A stretch of DNA of 64,000 nucleotides, from the NCBI GenBank assembly GCA_028023455.1, contig JAQFVV010012400.1:12589748-12653747 (forward strand). Reading direction: 5' to 3'. Made by a program: the position numbers and the translations under genes. Positions 12,800 to 25,716 of the stretch are shown here, one piece after another (the stretch's first letter is position 1; each line of letters starts with the position of its first letter). The stretch is from Epiperipatus broadwayi (taxonomy: Eukaryota > Onychophora > Udeonychophora > Euonychophora > Peripatidae). Below the pieces are notes generated by a model. That model did not search any database, was not told the DNA's origin, and worked only from the letters and a program-made list of their open reading frames with translations.

Positions 12800-13591
12800 A
12801 ACTTAGAAAAATGAACACATTAAAATGATCAAGTGCCAAACTATAACAAGAGTGGCTAAACTGTAACATGAGAAAAAACACAGCTTGAGCTATCAAAAGT
12901 GGCAACCACATAGAAGGTCATCTGCAGACCTTAGACTATACCCTAGAAGATGTATAGCTAAGTATTAATCAGCTAATAATAATAATATTTTTCAACTAAG
13001 CTCAGTGGATTAAAAACTTATAATTGGTTAGCTACTGAGACATGTGTTACAGTAATGGGAACTACAGTAATTACAGATATGCATTATCATCTTTAAATAA
13101 ATGAAAAATAAATAAAATAAATTAAAAGGGGGAGAAACTTCATCTCACTCTTGCACAATAGTTTAAATTAAACAAACTTACTAATACTAAAAGTACATCT
13201 CCCAAGCAGCAAGCTTACAATACATCTCATCTATAATAATAAAGAATCTCTTTTACTATTTGTCCTTCTAAAATATCTTATAACAACCATTAATCACCAA
13301 TCAAATATTATTGCCATGATCCGATCTGAAATATCCCTTGAAAAGTAAAAGTTAATGTATTTTCTTCTCTTATAATTAATATAATTTAATCTGTGGATGC
13401 CACTTTGCTGATTTTTAGCAAAATAAATGTTATTTGAATAATCATAAAATTAATATGTGATAATGTCAGGATTCTTAATATAATATTCTCAAGTATGACT
13501 TGTTCTATCATGTTGAATAACTGAATGACATCCCAGTAGACTGTAGGAGGGATACACTTCACCAATAAGCTAATATATCCTAGTATACCAT
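12800..13591. other. Intergenic, no gene seen
   Basis: AT-rich sequence with short trinucleotide runs (AATAAT near 12980). No supported coding or RNA feature. Confidence 0.5.
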
Positions 13592-13724
13592 ATAAACATC
13601 TCGAAAGTGCTTAGCCTGGATTAGCTCATTTTGATTGTTTGCTATTAACAGATTCTTCAACCAGTGTTTTAAAGTGCTCGTATATAATATTAATTAATGA
13701 AACATATAATTTAAATAATAAATG
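13592..13724 (+). repeat. 133-bp recent dispersed duplicate, copy 1
   Basis: Matches 15679-15811 over 133 bp with no indels and, by eye, only two mismatches (AAAGTGC versus AAAGCGC; CAACC versus CAAAC). Flanks differ on both sides. The near-identity beside heavily decayed neighbours implies a recent copying event. Confidence 0.85.
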
Positions 13725-13793
13725 AAACATATAACGGTATATAATATTAATTAATGAAACATATAATTTAAATAATAAATGAAACATATAACG
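13680..13793 (+). repeat. 57-bp tandem duplication
   Basis: Two head-to-tail 57-bp units (13680-13736 and 13737-13793) running from GTATATAATATTAATT to ACATATAACG, apparently identical. Unit 1 overlaps the right end of the 133-bp duplicate, so the tandem event affected only this copy. Confidence 0.9.
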
Positions 13794-14339
13794 GTATATA
13801 AAATGCCGTTACATTATTTTAAAATGAAAATAAAAAGATCGTAAATAAAAATTGATTTATTAAAAAAAAAAAAACTTAACTTAAAAACTGAAAATTAAAA
13901 GTTGTTTAACGTATATATATCACACAGATGGGAAACTTTAAAAACTATTTTAAAAATAAAAGTATTTGAAAGTATTTTTTTTTTTGTAAAAAAGTAAAGA
14001 TGTAAAGATTTGATATTTTTGAAAATAGAAATAGTGTTGATTTCTATAATCTTAGAAAATGGAAATGATTGTTTTATTAATTAAATGATTGTTCTAAAGC
14101 ACACTAGCCCTTGGGGCACTCGAATAATTAAATGGTCAGATAAGAAAATAAAAAGAAATTAAATGACCAATGCAAGCACAAAATGACAGCATGGACTGTA
14201 AATGAAACACGAGAGGATTAGTGACGTCTTGCTCATTGAATCTGAAGATTTGATGATAAGAGGCTAATAAACATATAAAAGCCAAATGATTATTATAATT
14301 AGGATTTTAGAGCTGACTATGAATATACCGTTATAACTA

Positions 14340-15250
14340 GCAATATTGCAGATTTTCACGATGTGGAAGTCTGCAATAGATTTAATTTTCCGGACAACCA
14401 GCTGAGGCTTCTGGATGACAGTTCCTGACCAAATGCATGGCAAGTAGCAGTTTCATTTCAAAGGACAAACAATCTACGAAAGTGATCACAAAGATGGACC
14501 TCTAAATCTGCTCAATCCATAAAGTATGAACTCTTTGTGTTTATCCAACAGGAACTTTTTATAAATTTGCAGTTAATAGCTAAAGATAAGAACTATTATC
14601 TGGCCTAAAATCAATTATTAGTATTTTTTATGCATCTGTTTAAGCAATCATTTCCATTTCTTTCTTTTTTGTGTGTTAAGTGTTAATTAAAAATTTATCA
14701 AATTAAAGTTGAGTGTAGATAGCTGCATGGATAAAAATTAATAACTATGTTTAAATTTGTTTATTTTAAAGGGTTAATTTCAGGCTATTTGTTTTGTAGT
14801 TAGAACGATGCTTGTGGAGGGATATATGGGTGTTTATATCAATGTAATGTGAAGCGTGTTTAGCATACAGCGCATTGTGCCCAACTGAATGCATTACCCC
14901 AAAGAAGCAGTCATATCGTTGAAATGGTCACAGACATATTTCCTGCGCCATTAACCCTTTCTAGCTCTATGGACAGGGATTTATAAGTCGGCAGAAAGAC
15001 CGCTCTCCCCCCATACGTAGCACTCTTTAATTAATTTATATACATGATTCATTCACCAGACAGATGCACATTCCTGCACTGGCCGAGGATCATGTCCTTC
15101 AAAGAATATCACGCTGACAGAGGCACATTCCTATCAGTGTGATTTTATGCTAGCATCTTCATATTGCATTCGTTGCGACTATATATCTGGAAGCAGGCGT
15201 TGGTTTGGCTATGAACTTTTAGTCTGAGATTGAATGAGTGTTTTGATAAG
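14340..15250. other. Locally G+C-richer island, function unknown
   Basis: Two blocks (about 14340-14540 and 14840-15210) have clearly higher G+C than the surroundings and few homopolymers. A short imperfect hairpin lies at 14345-14377 (ATTGCAGATTTTCAC against GTGGAAGTCTGCAAT, 13 of 15 paired). No frame longer than chance and no TE domain was recognised. They could be remnants of an inserted element, a non-coding exon or a regulatory block. Confidence 0.35.
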
Positions 15251-15579
15251 TTGTTTTTTTAAGTGAGAAATCTATGTAGCCTAATCTATACTCAACATGC
15301 TAAAGTAAATATTAAAATGTCCATCTGTGTGGTCTATTTAAAATAGTAATTTAAATTTGAAAATTAATGTTAAAATCTAAATATAAATTTTATTCCTCAA
15401 TTTTAAATGTGCGTTAATAAAATCTGTTGTGTTATTAGTACTGGCAGTGATCTAGTTTATTTTTTTATTCTTTATTAAAAAAATATACTTTAATAAATTA
15501 GTTTAAAACCTCTGCTACTCCATGAACTAGTGACAAGGGCAAACGGTCAATAAAATAAAAAAAAATTTTTTTTCTTAAC

Positions 15580-15652
15580 TTATGTATCTGCCTACTATAT
15601 AAATTTTCCAGGTTCAAATGCCTGGTGGCGCCCTTACGGCAGATACGGTAAG
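15580..15652 (+). other. tRNA-T-arm-like structured element
   Basis: A nine-base stem GTATCTGCC (about 15582) pairs with GGCAGATAC (about 15640). It encloses a hairpin CCAGG-TTCAAATG-CCTGG that resembles a tRNA T-arm and internal promoter B box (GGTTCRANNCC). No good A box or anticodon arm is seen, so it may be a decayed tRNA-derived SINE or an unrelated structured repeat. It lies immediately left of the 133-bp duplicate copy 2. Confidence 0.35.
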
Positions 15653-15678
15653 ACTCTACCTCCCTGACTGTTATACAC

Positions 15679-15811
15679 ATAAACATCTCGAAAGCGCTTA
15701 GCCTGGATTAGCTCATTTTGATTGTTTGCTATTAACAGATTCTTCAAACAGTGTTTTAAAGTGCTCGTATATAATATTAATTAATGAAACATATAATTTA
15801 AATAATAAATG
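15679..15811 (+). repeat. 133-bp recent dispersed duplicate, copy 2
   Basis: Near-identical copy of 13592-13724, same orientation, about 2.1 kb away, without the 57-bp tandem duplication. Confidence 0.85.
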
Positions 15812-16323
15812 CATGAAACAATAAAATTTTGGAGAATAAAATCTTCACCCAGGATGACATTTGAATATCCAGAATGGAAAGAGTATCTTTTATGTCATTC
15901 TGATATTCATCAACAACCTAATTTTTAAATTATCTTCAGAAATAATATAATCCTTGTTTGTATAATAATTAAAGAATATGACATCTTTAAATGAAATTCA
16001 TTTTAAAATAAATAGCTTTACTTCAAAGGCAATTTAAACATTTGTAATCATCAGTCTTATGAAATTTGCATTCTTTAAGTTTGGATTTGTGTTTTAAATG
16101 AATTATATATCTGATTTTATACTCAATTTATATACCAAGATTTGAATTAAAAAAATTATTTCATATGATTAATATAATTACAATGACTCAAGACACTATA
16201 TTGACAGAGACTGGAATTTAATAACAAAAGTGTACATTTATTATAACAAACACTAATTCTAGCTTATACAAAACAAAAATTTGAACAACAAATTCTCATT
16301 AGGGTCATCTGCAAATATCATCA
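15812..16323. other. Intergenic and LINE 3' flank
   Basis: AT-rich sequence with no gene. The part next to 16324 (about 16200-16323) follows the LINE stop codon on the minus strand and is probably its 3' untranslated tail. No poly(A) tail or target duplication could be placed. Confidence 0.4.
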
Positions 16324-17052
16324 TCAACTATTATCAATACACTGCAGGATGAAGGTCTCTTCAAGTTCAATCCATCTTTTCTGATCTTTAGTTTCTTTTC
16401 TCCTCATCACCCCTGCACACTTTCTCATCTCATCCATTCATCTCACATGTGGTCTCTTTCTGGGTCTTTTACAATCTCTTGGAATCCAGTTTAAGACTTC
16501 AATTGTCCATCTATTATCATCTCTTCTAGAAATATATCCAGCCCAACTCCACTTCAATCTTTTAATTTTTTTGAGGTCAGTAACACCTGTTTGTTCTCTT
16601 ACCCATACATTGCATCTTTGATCTCTTCTTGTTATTCCCAGCATGCATCTCTCCATACTTCTTTGAGTGCTCTGAAGTCTCTGTATTGCTCTTCTATTAA
16701 GTGTCCAAGTCTTGGATCCATAAGTAAGAACTGGCAAAACACATTCATTAAAAACCTTCCTTTTCAATGACATAGGCATATTTCCTTTTAGTGTCAAGTT
16801 ATTTTTACCAAAAGCACTCCAACCAAGTTTAATTCTATGACTAATTTTATCCATTATGTTTCCATCTGTCTGACCAAGGTATTTGTAACTGTTAACTTCT
16901 TCTAATTCATCATAATCAATCTTAATTTTCATATTTTGAGCAAATTGATTAAACATTACTTTAGTCTTTTTAACATTTATCTTTAGTCCTATGTTCATCT
17001 GATAACTTCTCCAACATTTCCTGAAGCTCTGAAGCATTATTTTCAAAAACAA
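16324..17052 (-). pseudogene. LINE polyprotein C-terminal region
   Basis: Continues the reverse transcriptase in a shifted frame: INVKKTKVM, VNSYKYLGQ, VLPVLTYGSKTWTL, MERCMLGITRRDQR, REQTGVTDL and RLKWSWAGYISRRDD. The open run ends at a TGA near 16434, where relatives have a tryptophan (RW). Beyond it the same frame stays homologous (KDQKRWIELEETF) to a final TGA at 16326-16324. Confidence 0.85.
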
Positions 17053-17790
17053 CTACATCATCTGCAAAATCTAAATGACTTAAATAATCTCCATTTACTT
17101 TCACTTCTTTTACTTCCCATTTTAATCCACAAAATACTTCTTGCAGCACTGCTGTAAAAAGTTTTGGAAATATGGAGTCACCTTGTTTTACACTCTTCTC
17201 AATGTTGACTTTCTCAGTATCATTATGTAATCTAATTGTTGCTGTTGCATTTTTATAAATATTCTTTAAAATATGACAATATCCTGGATCTATACCTTGA
17301 TGATCCAATGCTTTAATCACTGAAGAAATGTTTATAGAATCAAATGCCTTTTCATAATCTACAAATCCAAAACATAATGGCAACTCATATTCATTTGTCC
17401 TTTCTATAACTTCTCTCAATATCTGGATATGATCTATTGTACTAAAACCACTTTTAAATCCAGCTTGTTCTCTTGGTTGGTGGAAATCCAATGTTTTCTG
17501 TAGATGAGTTGTAATTATCTGATAAAAATTTTGTATAAAACTGATAAAAGGCTGATAAGTCTGTAATTTCTAATATTTTCTTTATCACCTTTTTTAAATA
17601 TTAATATTATTACTGCATTCTTTCAATCATCTGGTACATCTTTATCATTTAGACATTTGGTATATAACTTTGCTAAAAAAATTTTCTATATCTTCACCTG
17701 CTTCTTTTAATATATCAATTATAATTCCATCATTACCTGGAGCTCTTCCTTTCTTTATACATTTAATTGCATATCTCACTTCTTCATTTA
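16970..17790 (-). pseudogene. LINE reverse transcriptase core
   Basis: RNA-directed DNA polymerase of the element. GRAPGNDGI (about 17722-17750) marks the N-terminal fingers. PREQAGFKSGFSTIDHIQIL, FVDYEKAFDSI (catalytic Asp), SVKQGDSI and HLDFADDVVVF (catalytic FADD at 17051-17068) follow in the expected order. The 17491-16970 stretch is open for 173 codons. The fingers part lies in another frame, with stops between 17500 and 17660. Confidence 0.85.
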
Positions 17791-17948
17791 AAATTCTGGG
17801 CAATTCAGAAGATGAAATAGATATAGGAGGTATTTGTTCTTTATTACTATATTATTCTTGATAAATGTCTTCTACCCATTTCAAGTTCTCATCTCTCTTT
17901 TTAGTAATAATTCCATCTTTTTTTCTTGTTGCAAATATAAATTTCCTA

Positions 17949-18990
17949 TCAATACCAAAATGTTGTTTTACATTCTTGAGACTTATTTTTTTCTACAGCT
18001 TTCCTTGCTAGTTCACAGTTATACTTTCTTATATCATTTTCAACTCTTTTCTGCACCATTTTACAAAATTTGAGATATTCAATCCTTTTTAATGCATCAT
18101 TTTTGTATATCTTCATATTCCTTCTTATCTTCATAAATTTTCTAGTGTCAGTAGAAATTTTATTGGTCAATTGCTTTTTTCTACCAGCTATCTTTGTTGC
18201 AATTTTTAAAAGTGTATCAGTTATTTTCATATTAATTCCATTCAAATCTGAATCATGTTCAAAATCTATTAATACTTGAAACCGATTTGTAAGTTCTAAT
18301 TTAAATTCATTAGAATGCTTCTGAAGATTAGGCATATCAACTGCAAATATTGTTTTTCTTAATAATTTTTGTCTCTCTAGTTTTGCATTAACACGTATCT
18401 TACATCTTACTAATCGATGATCATTTCCTGTGTTAAATTTATTAAAAACATTACAATCTTGAAATATGTATTTTCTGTTAGTCAAAATATAATCCAATTC
18501 TGCTGTACCTTCATTTGAATGCTTCCATGTCCATTTCCTTTTAACATTTTTCTCAAAAAAAGAATTCATAATATAAAGTTTTCCTTTTTCTGCAAACTCC
18601 ACAAGTCTATGTCCTCTCTCATTTCTATTACCATAACAAAAATTACCTACAGCACTTTCATCTTTCATTTGTTTACCACTTCTAGCATTAAAGTCTCTCA
18701 TAACAATTTTGAAATGTTGTTTACTCTGATCAAAAGCCTTTCGTACATTCATATAAAAATCTACTACTTCATCACTATGTGAACTTGTTGGGGCATAAAC
18801 CTAAATTATCTGCATTTGGTATCTGCTATTAAGTTCTATAACTAATATTGCCACTCTGTCTGATACACCATCAATCTCCACAATGTTGTTCTTCCACTTT
18901 TTATTTATAATGAATCCTACTCCACTTGTATTTCCAATATTTGTGCCTTTATAATAGAGTACATGTTCACTTTTTAAATCAATTGTTTAA
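17949..18990 (-). pseudogene. LINE endonuclease domain
   Basis: This encodes the APE-like endonuclease that nicks target DNA for LINE integration. Readable marks in order are GNTSGVGFIINK (about 18910-18950), VYAPTSS (about 18780-18800), DFNARSGKQ (about 18680), LDYILTNRKY and GNDHRLVR (about 18410-18435). The last contains the conserved catalytic Asp-His pair of this nuclease fold. A CAA-to-TAA type nonsense codon precedes VYAPTSS. From 18752 to 17949 the frame is open for 267 codons. Its end, rich in Lys and Arg, links to the reverse transcriptase. Confidence 0.8.
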
Positions 18991-19020
18991 ATCTGCAAAT
19001 ATAATCCCTGTTATGTAAGA

Positions 19021-22000
19021 TGCACTACTTAAAAAAAAAAAAAACTTCCTATCCATTGTAAATTTAGACATTATTAAAAAAAATGTAGCATAGTTTTGTA
19101 AATTACAATTTGTAACTTATGGATAAACATTATTTATTTCTTTTGCACTTTATTTTAAAATTTATGTAGCTTTAACATATTGTTTTATTTCTATACATAA
19201 TTTTGACACTATTCTAAAATTGTAACACAATCATTTGCTAAACATTTCAACATAATTTAAATATTTGGAATACAATTACCCAGGTCCAGCTATTAATTAT
19301 TGGCAGGTACATTCACCTAATAATCATTTAAACTATCTGACATTGTGCTAATATAAATAAGAATTTAACCATTTTATAATATCTAGCTAAGAAATTTTAG
19401 CAGAATGTAACTATAATCCTAGATATTATAAAAAAAAAAACAGCTAAGAAATTCTATCAAGCATCATTATTAACTAAATAATAGTAAAATAGTAAAATGT
19501 ATTCACCATTTCGATTTTCCCATGTCCATATAATAAATTACTCCATTGGCAATTTACTTCTGGATAGTAACGATGATATATATGTGTATCTCTTATTATG
19601 ATATACAATAATAAATTAAGATTAAATTTATAAAACGTATTTGTTGGCTTCATTGTAATCTGCTGGCAAGGCACAACAGTACAATGAATACATTAAATGT
19701 TTTACTACACATTCTGGATATGAAAAGTGTCCATGAAGTGACTAAGCATTTCAAATACAAGCTTATTTATTGCCATTACAATTTAAATACACTTTATCTT
19801 CATTTAGCATGGTGGAACATAAACATGATATCTTCATGACAGAACAGCTTCTTACAGCCTTAACTCCTGTAATGATAAATAAGCAATGGTATATTCCAAA
19901 ACCATTTCTGAGGCATGTGAACATAGTCCTAGCACATGAAAATTCGAATATGAACTGAAGAAAATCCTACTAAGGTATCAATTATGCTAACTAAACATGA
20001 AAGACAATAATATAATACTGGAAACAAAATCCACTTATGACAAATGCATACAATTGAGGAGAGCTACTCTCAATCCTCCAATGTACTATCAAATTAGAAA
20101 CAATACAATGAGAGATAATTGCATCCACAAACATTAAAAAGTAATAACCTCTATCCATGGCAAGATAAAATACTACTTAAACAAAAGAAATAATTTTCTA
20201 TCTTTAAAATACATATACCGGATAATGTACAAAATCAACAAATAAATATGAGTCAAAACAACTTTAAAATATTTTAAATAGCATAATAATAATATGCTGC
20301 AAATAATCAGAAATGCACACATATAGCTAATAGTAGCATAAAATTTCAAAATATTGGACATGAATGGCAAATACATAAACACTCAATATAATAAATATAA
20401 ACATATTAGTAATAACCTTATAATAATAAAAATATATCAGTTAAAACCTTTGCAAGATTCTGTTTAATATCAAATGTTGGCTGTTTACCCATAAATAATT
20501 ATAAATGCATAATAATACAAATGATATGAGTAAATATATATTAAAAAATATGTACTTTATTCCTTCCCTTTTTTATACCTGGACATGTATACCCAAATAC
20601 TAATTTATCTTAAGCAAAAATAATAAAATGCAAAAATTTTTACCTTATAACTCGTGAATAATTTTGCACAATAATAATAATAATAATATATATATTAAAA
20701 ACACTCATAGTTCTTTCGAGGACATTTTCAGCTTTGAGCCATTTCACACAGGAAATAATGTCCTCAGGATAGCAAGTAATTTAAAATAATGCATCCATAG
20801 TTTATCACTTCATTAAAAAATAATAATTATAATGACCTTCGTGGCAAAATATTTGCAGACATTCGCATCACAAACAACAAATGTTACTATGGATCTGAAT
20901 CCTTTTTATAAATATTTGGACATTTTACTTTAAAGAATCGACTATAGCTTTTCACATTTGTCTTGTAAAATTCTAGTAAGAAAATTCACTTGTTGAATGA
21001 AGGTTCATTTCAAATGCATAAAATTTTCATTAATTTGTCCAGATATTGTAATATAAAAGATATGATAAGAGTAATATTTTCTTTAACTCACGTGACTGTA
21101 TGATAAAAGTCAAATTTTCCTTCTTTGATAAGTGTATTTTACATTATCTTAAAGTCAGTAATTACTTGGAAGTAGAATGTTAATATCAGAAAAAAGTAAA
21201 TTATTCTTTCTTTTAAGTGAATAATTGTGAACAATCTTTCACATTTAACAATATATTTGAATTTTAAAAGTCTCTTTATTATTTTTTCTTCTTTTGGAAA
21301 TAAATTTAATACTTGAATCCATTTTCTTTAATGTAACTATCTGACTTAGTATAAATTCAACAAGATACCTGAGTGACAGTTTTCATTTAACAAACAGGAT
21401 GATCACTCAAAGTTCTGTTTAAAAAATCTTTAAAGTCAGAATTAATTCTGAGTTCAGTTGCAAACCTATATTTTTTCAATCTGGTCTAAACATGATAGCT
21501 GAAATTATATCTAGTTAGCATTGAAAAAACTTGTGAATAAAAATAAGCAATCAAAACAGACTACTGTATCAAAATTTAACTCGGAAACATTTTATACATT
21601 ATGGAACTACAAGTGCTTATAAAAATTATCATCAATTCTGTTTCTTAGTTTCATTGTCATTATAAAAAAGTGAAATCAATACACATAAGTTGCCTGATTG
21701 TCAGGATAAACCAGATCAAAGTCTTCCAGGAAAACATCATCATATTGATTTTTTTCTTTACAGAAAATTAGCAACTGCAAGTGATTAGCTCTTTATTTAC
21801 TGACATGCTAATAAGATTAGTAGTATTTTTTTTTGTTTCAAACAAATGATTTATATAATCAATGAGGGCAAGATCTTATGGTGACTAAGCACATTTTGCA
21901 ACTGTGTCAATCTGTTGCTTTTATACTATCATATGGTGAGGCATAATATACCTGGCCATTTAAAAATAACACAGCTTTAGAAATAAAGATAAAAATTCTT

Positions 22001-23025
22001 ATTGTATGTAATAGTAATAATGCAAATACATACAATAGCATTTTATATACATAATATATGTTTGAGAGGCATGCCGTGACCCTTTTTAAGATCATGACAC
22101 TTCCAATAAAATGATATTGTTGCTAGCAATTTTTAACTTTACAGTTGAGCTTGAAGCACTGCTAATACAATATTGATAACAAAGTATGTGCTGCCATTCA
22201 AATCGAACAGGTGTCATATCTTGCATTGTCTAATTTACATTTCAAATGCATCTCTCTATATAATAAGATTCTAAATTTTTACTGGGAACTATATGATTCA
22301 CTAATCTAGTTTTCTAATTGTTTAATAATGCTATTGACTATTTATTTTCTTATATTCATATTTTATTAGTCAGTCTTATTATAATTTGAATCTGATGTAA
22401 ATAAGATTATAGTAAGACAAGACCATTATTTTATGGTAAGCTTCTCCTAAGTTTGGAAAAGTTCACAACATTGATTTTATTTTTAATGACAAACTTCAGT
22501 TTTTTATTAAAGAGTCCATACATACAATCTGTAGTTTTATAAAAAAAATCAGACACTATCTTAATCAAAGATAAAAGAATAAGTAAGAAAAGAAGTGGGC
22601 AATTGATATATTAAAGGATAATGTAAAACATTTCCCATAAGAAAATGAGGTCATGTTGTAGTAAAATAATTATCAAGATACATTTTCAAATAAGAAATGA
22701 GATCTCTATGCGCAATTGGTTTCTTTTATTTTTTAATCACATTGAACTGTTTGATTATATATCCATGGTTTTTCTCTTGTAATTAAAAATGTCCATATAC
22801 ATTGGTGACTTTTACTTGAATTTAAAAATCCTAATTTTAAATTAGTTATTTATATGCATAAATGTTTGAATATAATTCTATAGAAGGCTAAATTGTAATG
22901 AATGTAACTTCAGTTACTAGTATATTATATAGTCTTTACCAAAGATGTAATGAAAAAAATTATTATATAATAATATGCTTTCACAAAGAAAATTACATCA
23001 TATAGATATTATTAATTCTAATAAT
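19021..23025. other. AT-rich stretch without a recognisable gene
   Basis: No TE domain, tRNA-like fold or long frame was seen. The plus-strand frame at 19770-19958 has a slightly protein-like composition but lacks an ATG at its start and has no recognisable motif. Trinucleotide AAT and AT runs occur near 20670-20695. Confidence 0.55.
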
Positions 23026-23129
23026 GTAATATATATGGTATATGAGCACGGACTTTCAAGTGAATCAGTGTTATGAGGGGAGAGTGGTGGATTGTGTGAA
23101 AGTCTGTGCTCATATACCCTATATATTAC
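23026..23129. repeat. Hairpin element with 33-bp arms
   Basis: The arm at 23026-23058 (including GGTATATGAGCACGGACTTT) pairs with 23097-23129 (including AAAGTCTGTGCTCATATACC) around a 38-base loop. The near-perfect arms suggest a small MITE-like insertion. A partial copy lies at 43007-43060. Confidence 0.75.
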
Positions 23130-24401
23130 ATATATAGACACAAGTATATAATAATCCCATGTTTCAGTTAATTCTAATAATATAAAAGTAAAAATATGAA
23201 TAGTGCTACAATTGTGTGCTATAGGATGTGATCTATGTAATATCATGCTTCCAGAGAATAATGACATTTTTAATGAAATGTACATTATCAACTGTAAATA
23301 AGTGAGAACCAATGACTTACTTCAATTCAAGAGAAAGCCAGTTTTCCATGTGGCTCCAAACATGTCATTAGTCTTACATCAGAACAACTGTAAAATTCCA
23401 TTAAACCACTACCCTTAAAGCATCTGAGAAGCTGGATTAAGAAAGCTGAATTAATTTATTAATTGTTGCTTTTATAATAATAATTGTAATTTTTAGTTGT
23501 TATAGTACAAAAAATAATTAAAATTATATATATGCATTTATAAATTTTAGTAATGGACAAAAAAATGTTTTTTTAATAATTCGTTGTGATTACTTTAGTG
23601 CTCTTTATAATTTCATAATAAACATTGGTTATATCATCTAAAAGATGAAACACAATATATATCTCAATACACTATTCATATTTGTTTGATTTTGAAACGT
23701 TATCCAGAATTAATGGAAGGAAAAGTTTAAATATGAACCTCTATTAAAAATAATAATTTGAAATTTTCTGCATATGGATATTTAAACGTATGTGCACACA
23801 TTTTCTGTACCCAAGGCTTAGCTCACATTATTAGATTAAAATAACAAAATGTATTTGATAATTTAAATACAAATAATATTTACATGAAATAATAATCCAT
23901 GAGTTATCAATAGCAAGGAAACATAACTTTTATAAACAAAGTTGTACATCAATTTAATCTCTCTTGATAACTCATCTATTATTATAATATATAAAATTAA
24001 AAGCATGTGAAGTGCTTTATAGAGAAGCTATAGAGAGTGCAAAAAATATTAAATGCTAAGCACTTTTGAAGCCATTTGCCTCATATTCATAGCGATAATG
24101 CAAAATGCAGAACTCGATTACATTACATTGTTTTATTTTACATATGCAAGCAAAGCTAACCCATGGCATTGCATGCATTAGTAAAATCATAATAATAAAA
24201 AGTATAAATGTTTATAATGTAGTTGATTATTAAAATATATTTTTTATATTGGATTATTTCCATCATCTAATATGAATATTGAATGTCTATAAAAATTTAA
24301 CTTTATTTAATGATTCCAAATCCATTCAATTGTTAGTAATAGCATATTAAACAGATTAGTGTATGACCAATGTTTTGAGAGGCATTATTCTCTCCTCCAT
24401 G
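23130..24401. other. AT-rich stretch without a gene
   Basis: Nothing beyond short A/T-rich sequence was recognised. Confidence 0.5.
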
Positions 24402-24476
24402 GGGTTCGAACTTGGACCCTTACATTCTTGAGTATTAAATTTTAAAGTAATGATCTAACCAAGTGACCATTATGCC
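24402..24476 (-). repeat. tRNA-derived SINE head
   Basis: The minus strand reads TGGTCACTTGGTTAGATCA (good match to a pol III A box and D arm) and, about 40 bases on, CAAGTTCGAACCCC (close match to the B box and T loop). The spacing fits a tRNA with a long or decayed variable region. No acceptor stem closes, and the sequence runs on into a tail (GGAGGAGAGAATAATGCC), so a SINE head is more likely than a functional tRNA. Confidence 0.6.
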
Positions 24477-25716
24477 AAAGACAACAGTCAGTAGAAATTT
24501 CATATACTTATCTATGAGGTTCTTCCTGACTTATCTATGAGATTCTTCCTGATTTCTCCACTTTTTCCTAAGAGTAACAGTTGAATATATTTGGAAATAT
24601 TTAAATGAAGTTATTTTTTTCTAAAGACATTCAATACTCATATTAGATTATGAAATAGTCCAATATAAAAATACAACTAAAACACCACCATCACAAACCT
24701 TCAGGAAACCCCAATATATATATATTGTGACCTTTGGTTTTGACCAAAGATGGCTGAGTTCATCGCAGAGAAATCGGATTAAGTAAAAAAATTTCATAAA
24801 TAACAATAATTTTAAATAATCAGGGGAATCAAAAAGTTTCTGGTCGTCTACAAAGTGTAAAAGAATCGTATCTGTAAAATGTTTGAGAGAAAATATATAA
24901 GTCTGTTTTCAGTGTATGGAAGTAATTTTGAAGTCTAACATATAGTAAATTTAGATATGCTTTAATTGTTATAAGTTAAATATTGAGATCAACAAGTAAT
25001 ATTTATTTAATAAAAGAAAATAAATAATTGAAAAGATCGATGTAAGTTTAGATCATAAAATTTAGCTTATTCATAATAGTACTCACTTAATAGTCAGTTT
25101 ACATGGTAATAGCTATAAGATTTTAACTATTATATAATAGGATTATTGCTAGTTGGAATTTTAATGATTAGCTAGCAAAGTTATTAGTATGAGAGCAAGC
25201 ATATGTGTGGTGTACATAAAATTTTAGTTATTGGACCATTATAGGATTTTTGTCTCATGAAGGATATCATTCAATAGCAAATTGAAAAAATAATAATTTT
25301 ATATCAGTTTCAAATAAATATTTAATAATATTCACTCATAAATTTTAAATTAAAACTTAGTCTATTATTTCCAATTATAAAATTATCTTTCAAGTTGCTA
25401 CATTTTTCTTAATACAATTTAAACCCAGGAGATTTCAAGCAAACCATGTTATTATTAATGGTGTGAATAATTAATATTAAAATTGTGTGTAAAAGCCAAT
25501 CAAAATTTAATAGCAAGAATGTAAGGTCAAGAGGGTGGGTTTGAAGTTGATTGACAACCAGAAATTATAAAAGGAACACAAATTTTGGGAGGATTTCTTT
25601 CATTGTTCTTATTGGTTTTAATTCATGTCCCCAGTTTCTGTTTTATTTTATTTATTCTAGTGAATTTTATACTCTTTGGCTTGTTACATCTTCTGACTTA
25701 ATATTGATTTAAAATT

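Larger units (their letters stand above)
16324..19020 (-). mobile_element. RTE-like non-LTR retrotransposon, 5'-truncated and inactive
   Basis: On the minus strand an apurinic-endonuclease domain is followed by a reverse transcriptase and a conserved C-terminal tail, the order found in RTE-clade LINE polyproteins. The frame enters near 19000 and ends at a TGA at 16326-16324. About 2.7 kb remain and the N terminus of the endonuclease is missing or unreadable beyond the A/T tract at 19030. The polyprotein is split by frameshifts near 17000, between about 17490 and 17950, and near 18990. Nonsense codons lie near 18810 and 16434. The element is dead, but its motifs are well preserved, so it is moderately young. 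Clade assignment is from motif memory (REQAGF-SGFSTIDHI, MERCMLGITRRDQR, WAGYISRRDD). Confidence 0.85.

Noticed and set aside
19770-19958. 62-codon plus-strand frame
   Set aside because: No ATG start and no recognisable domain; length is within chance for the window.
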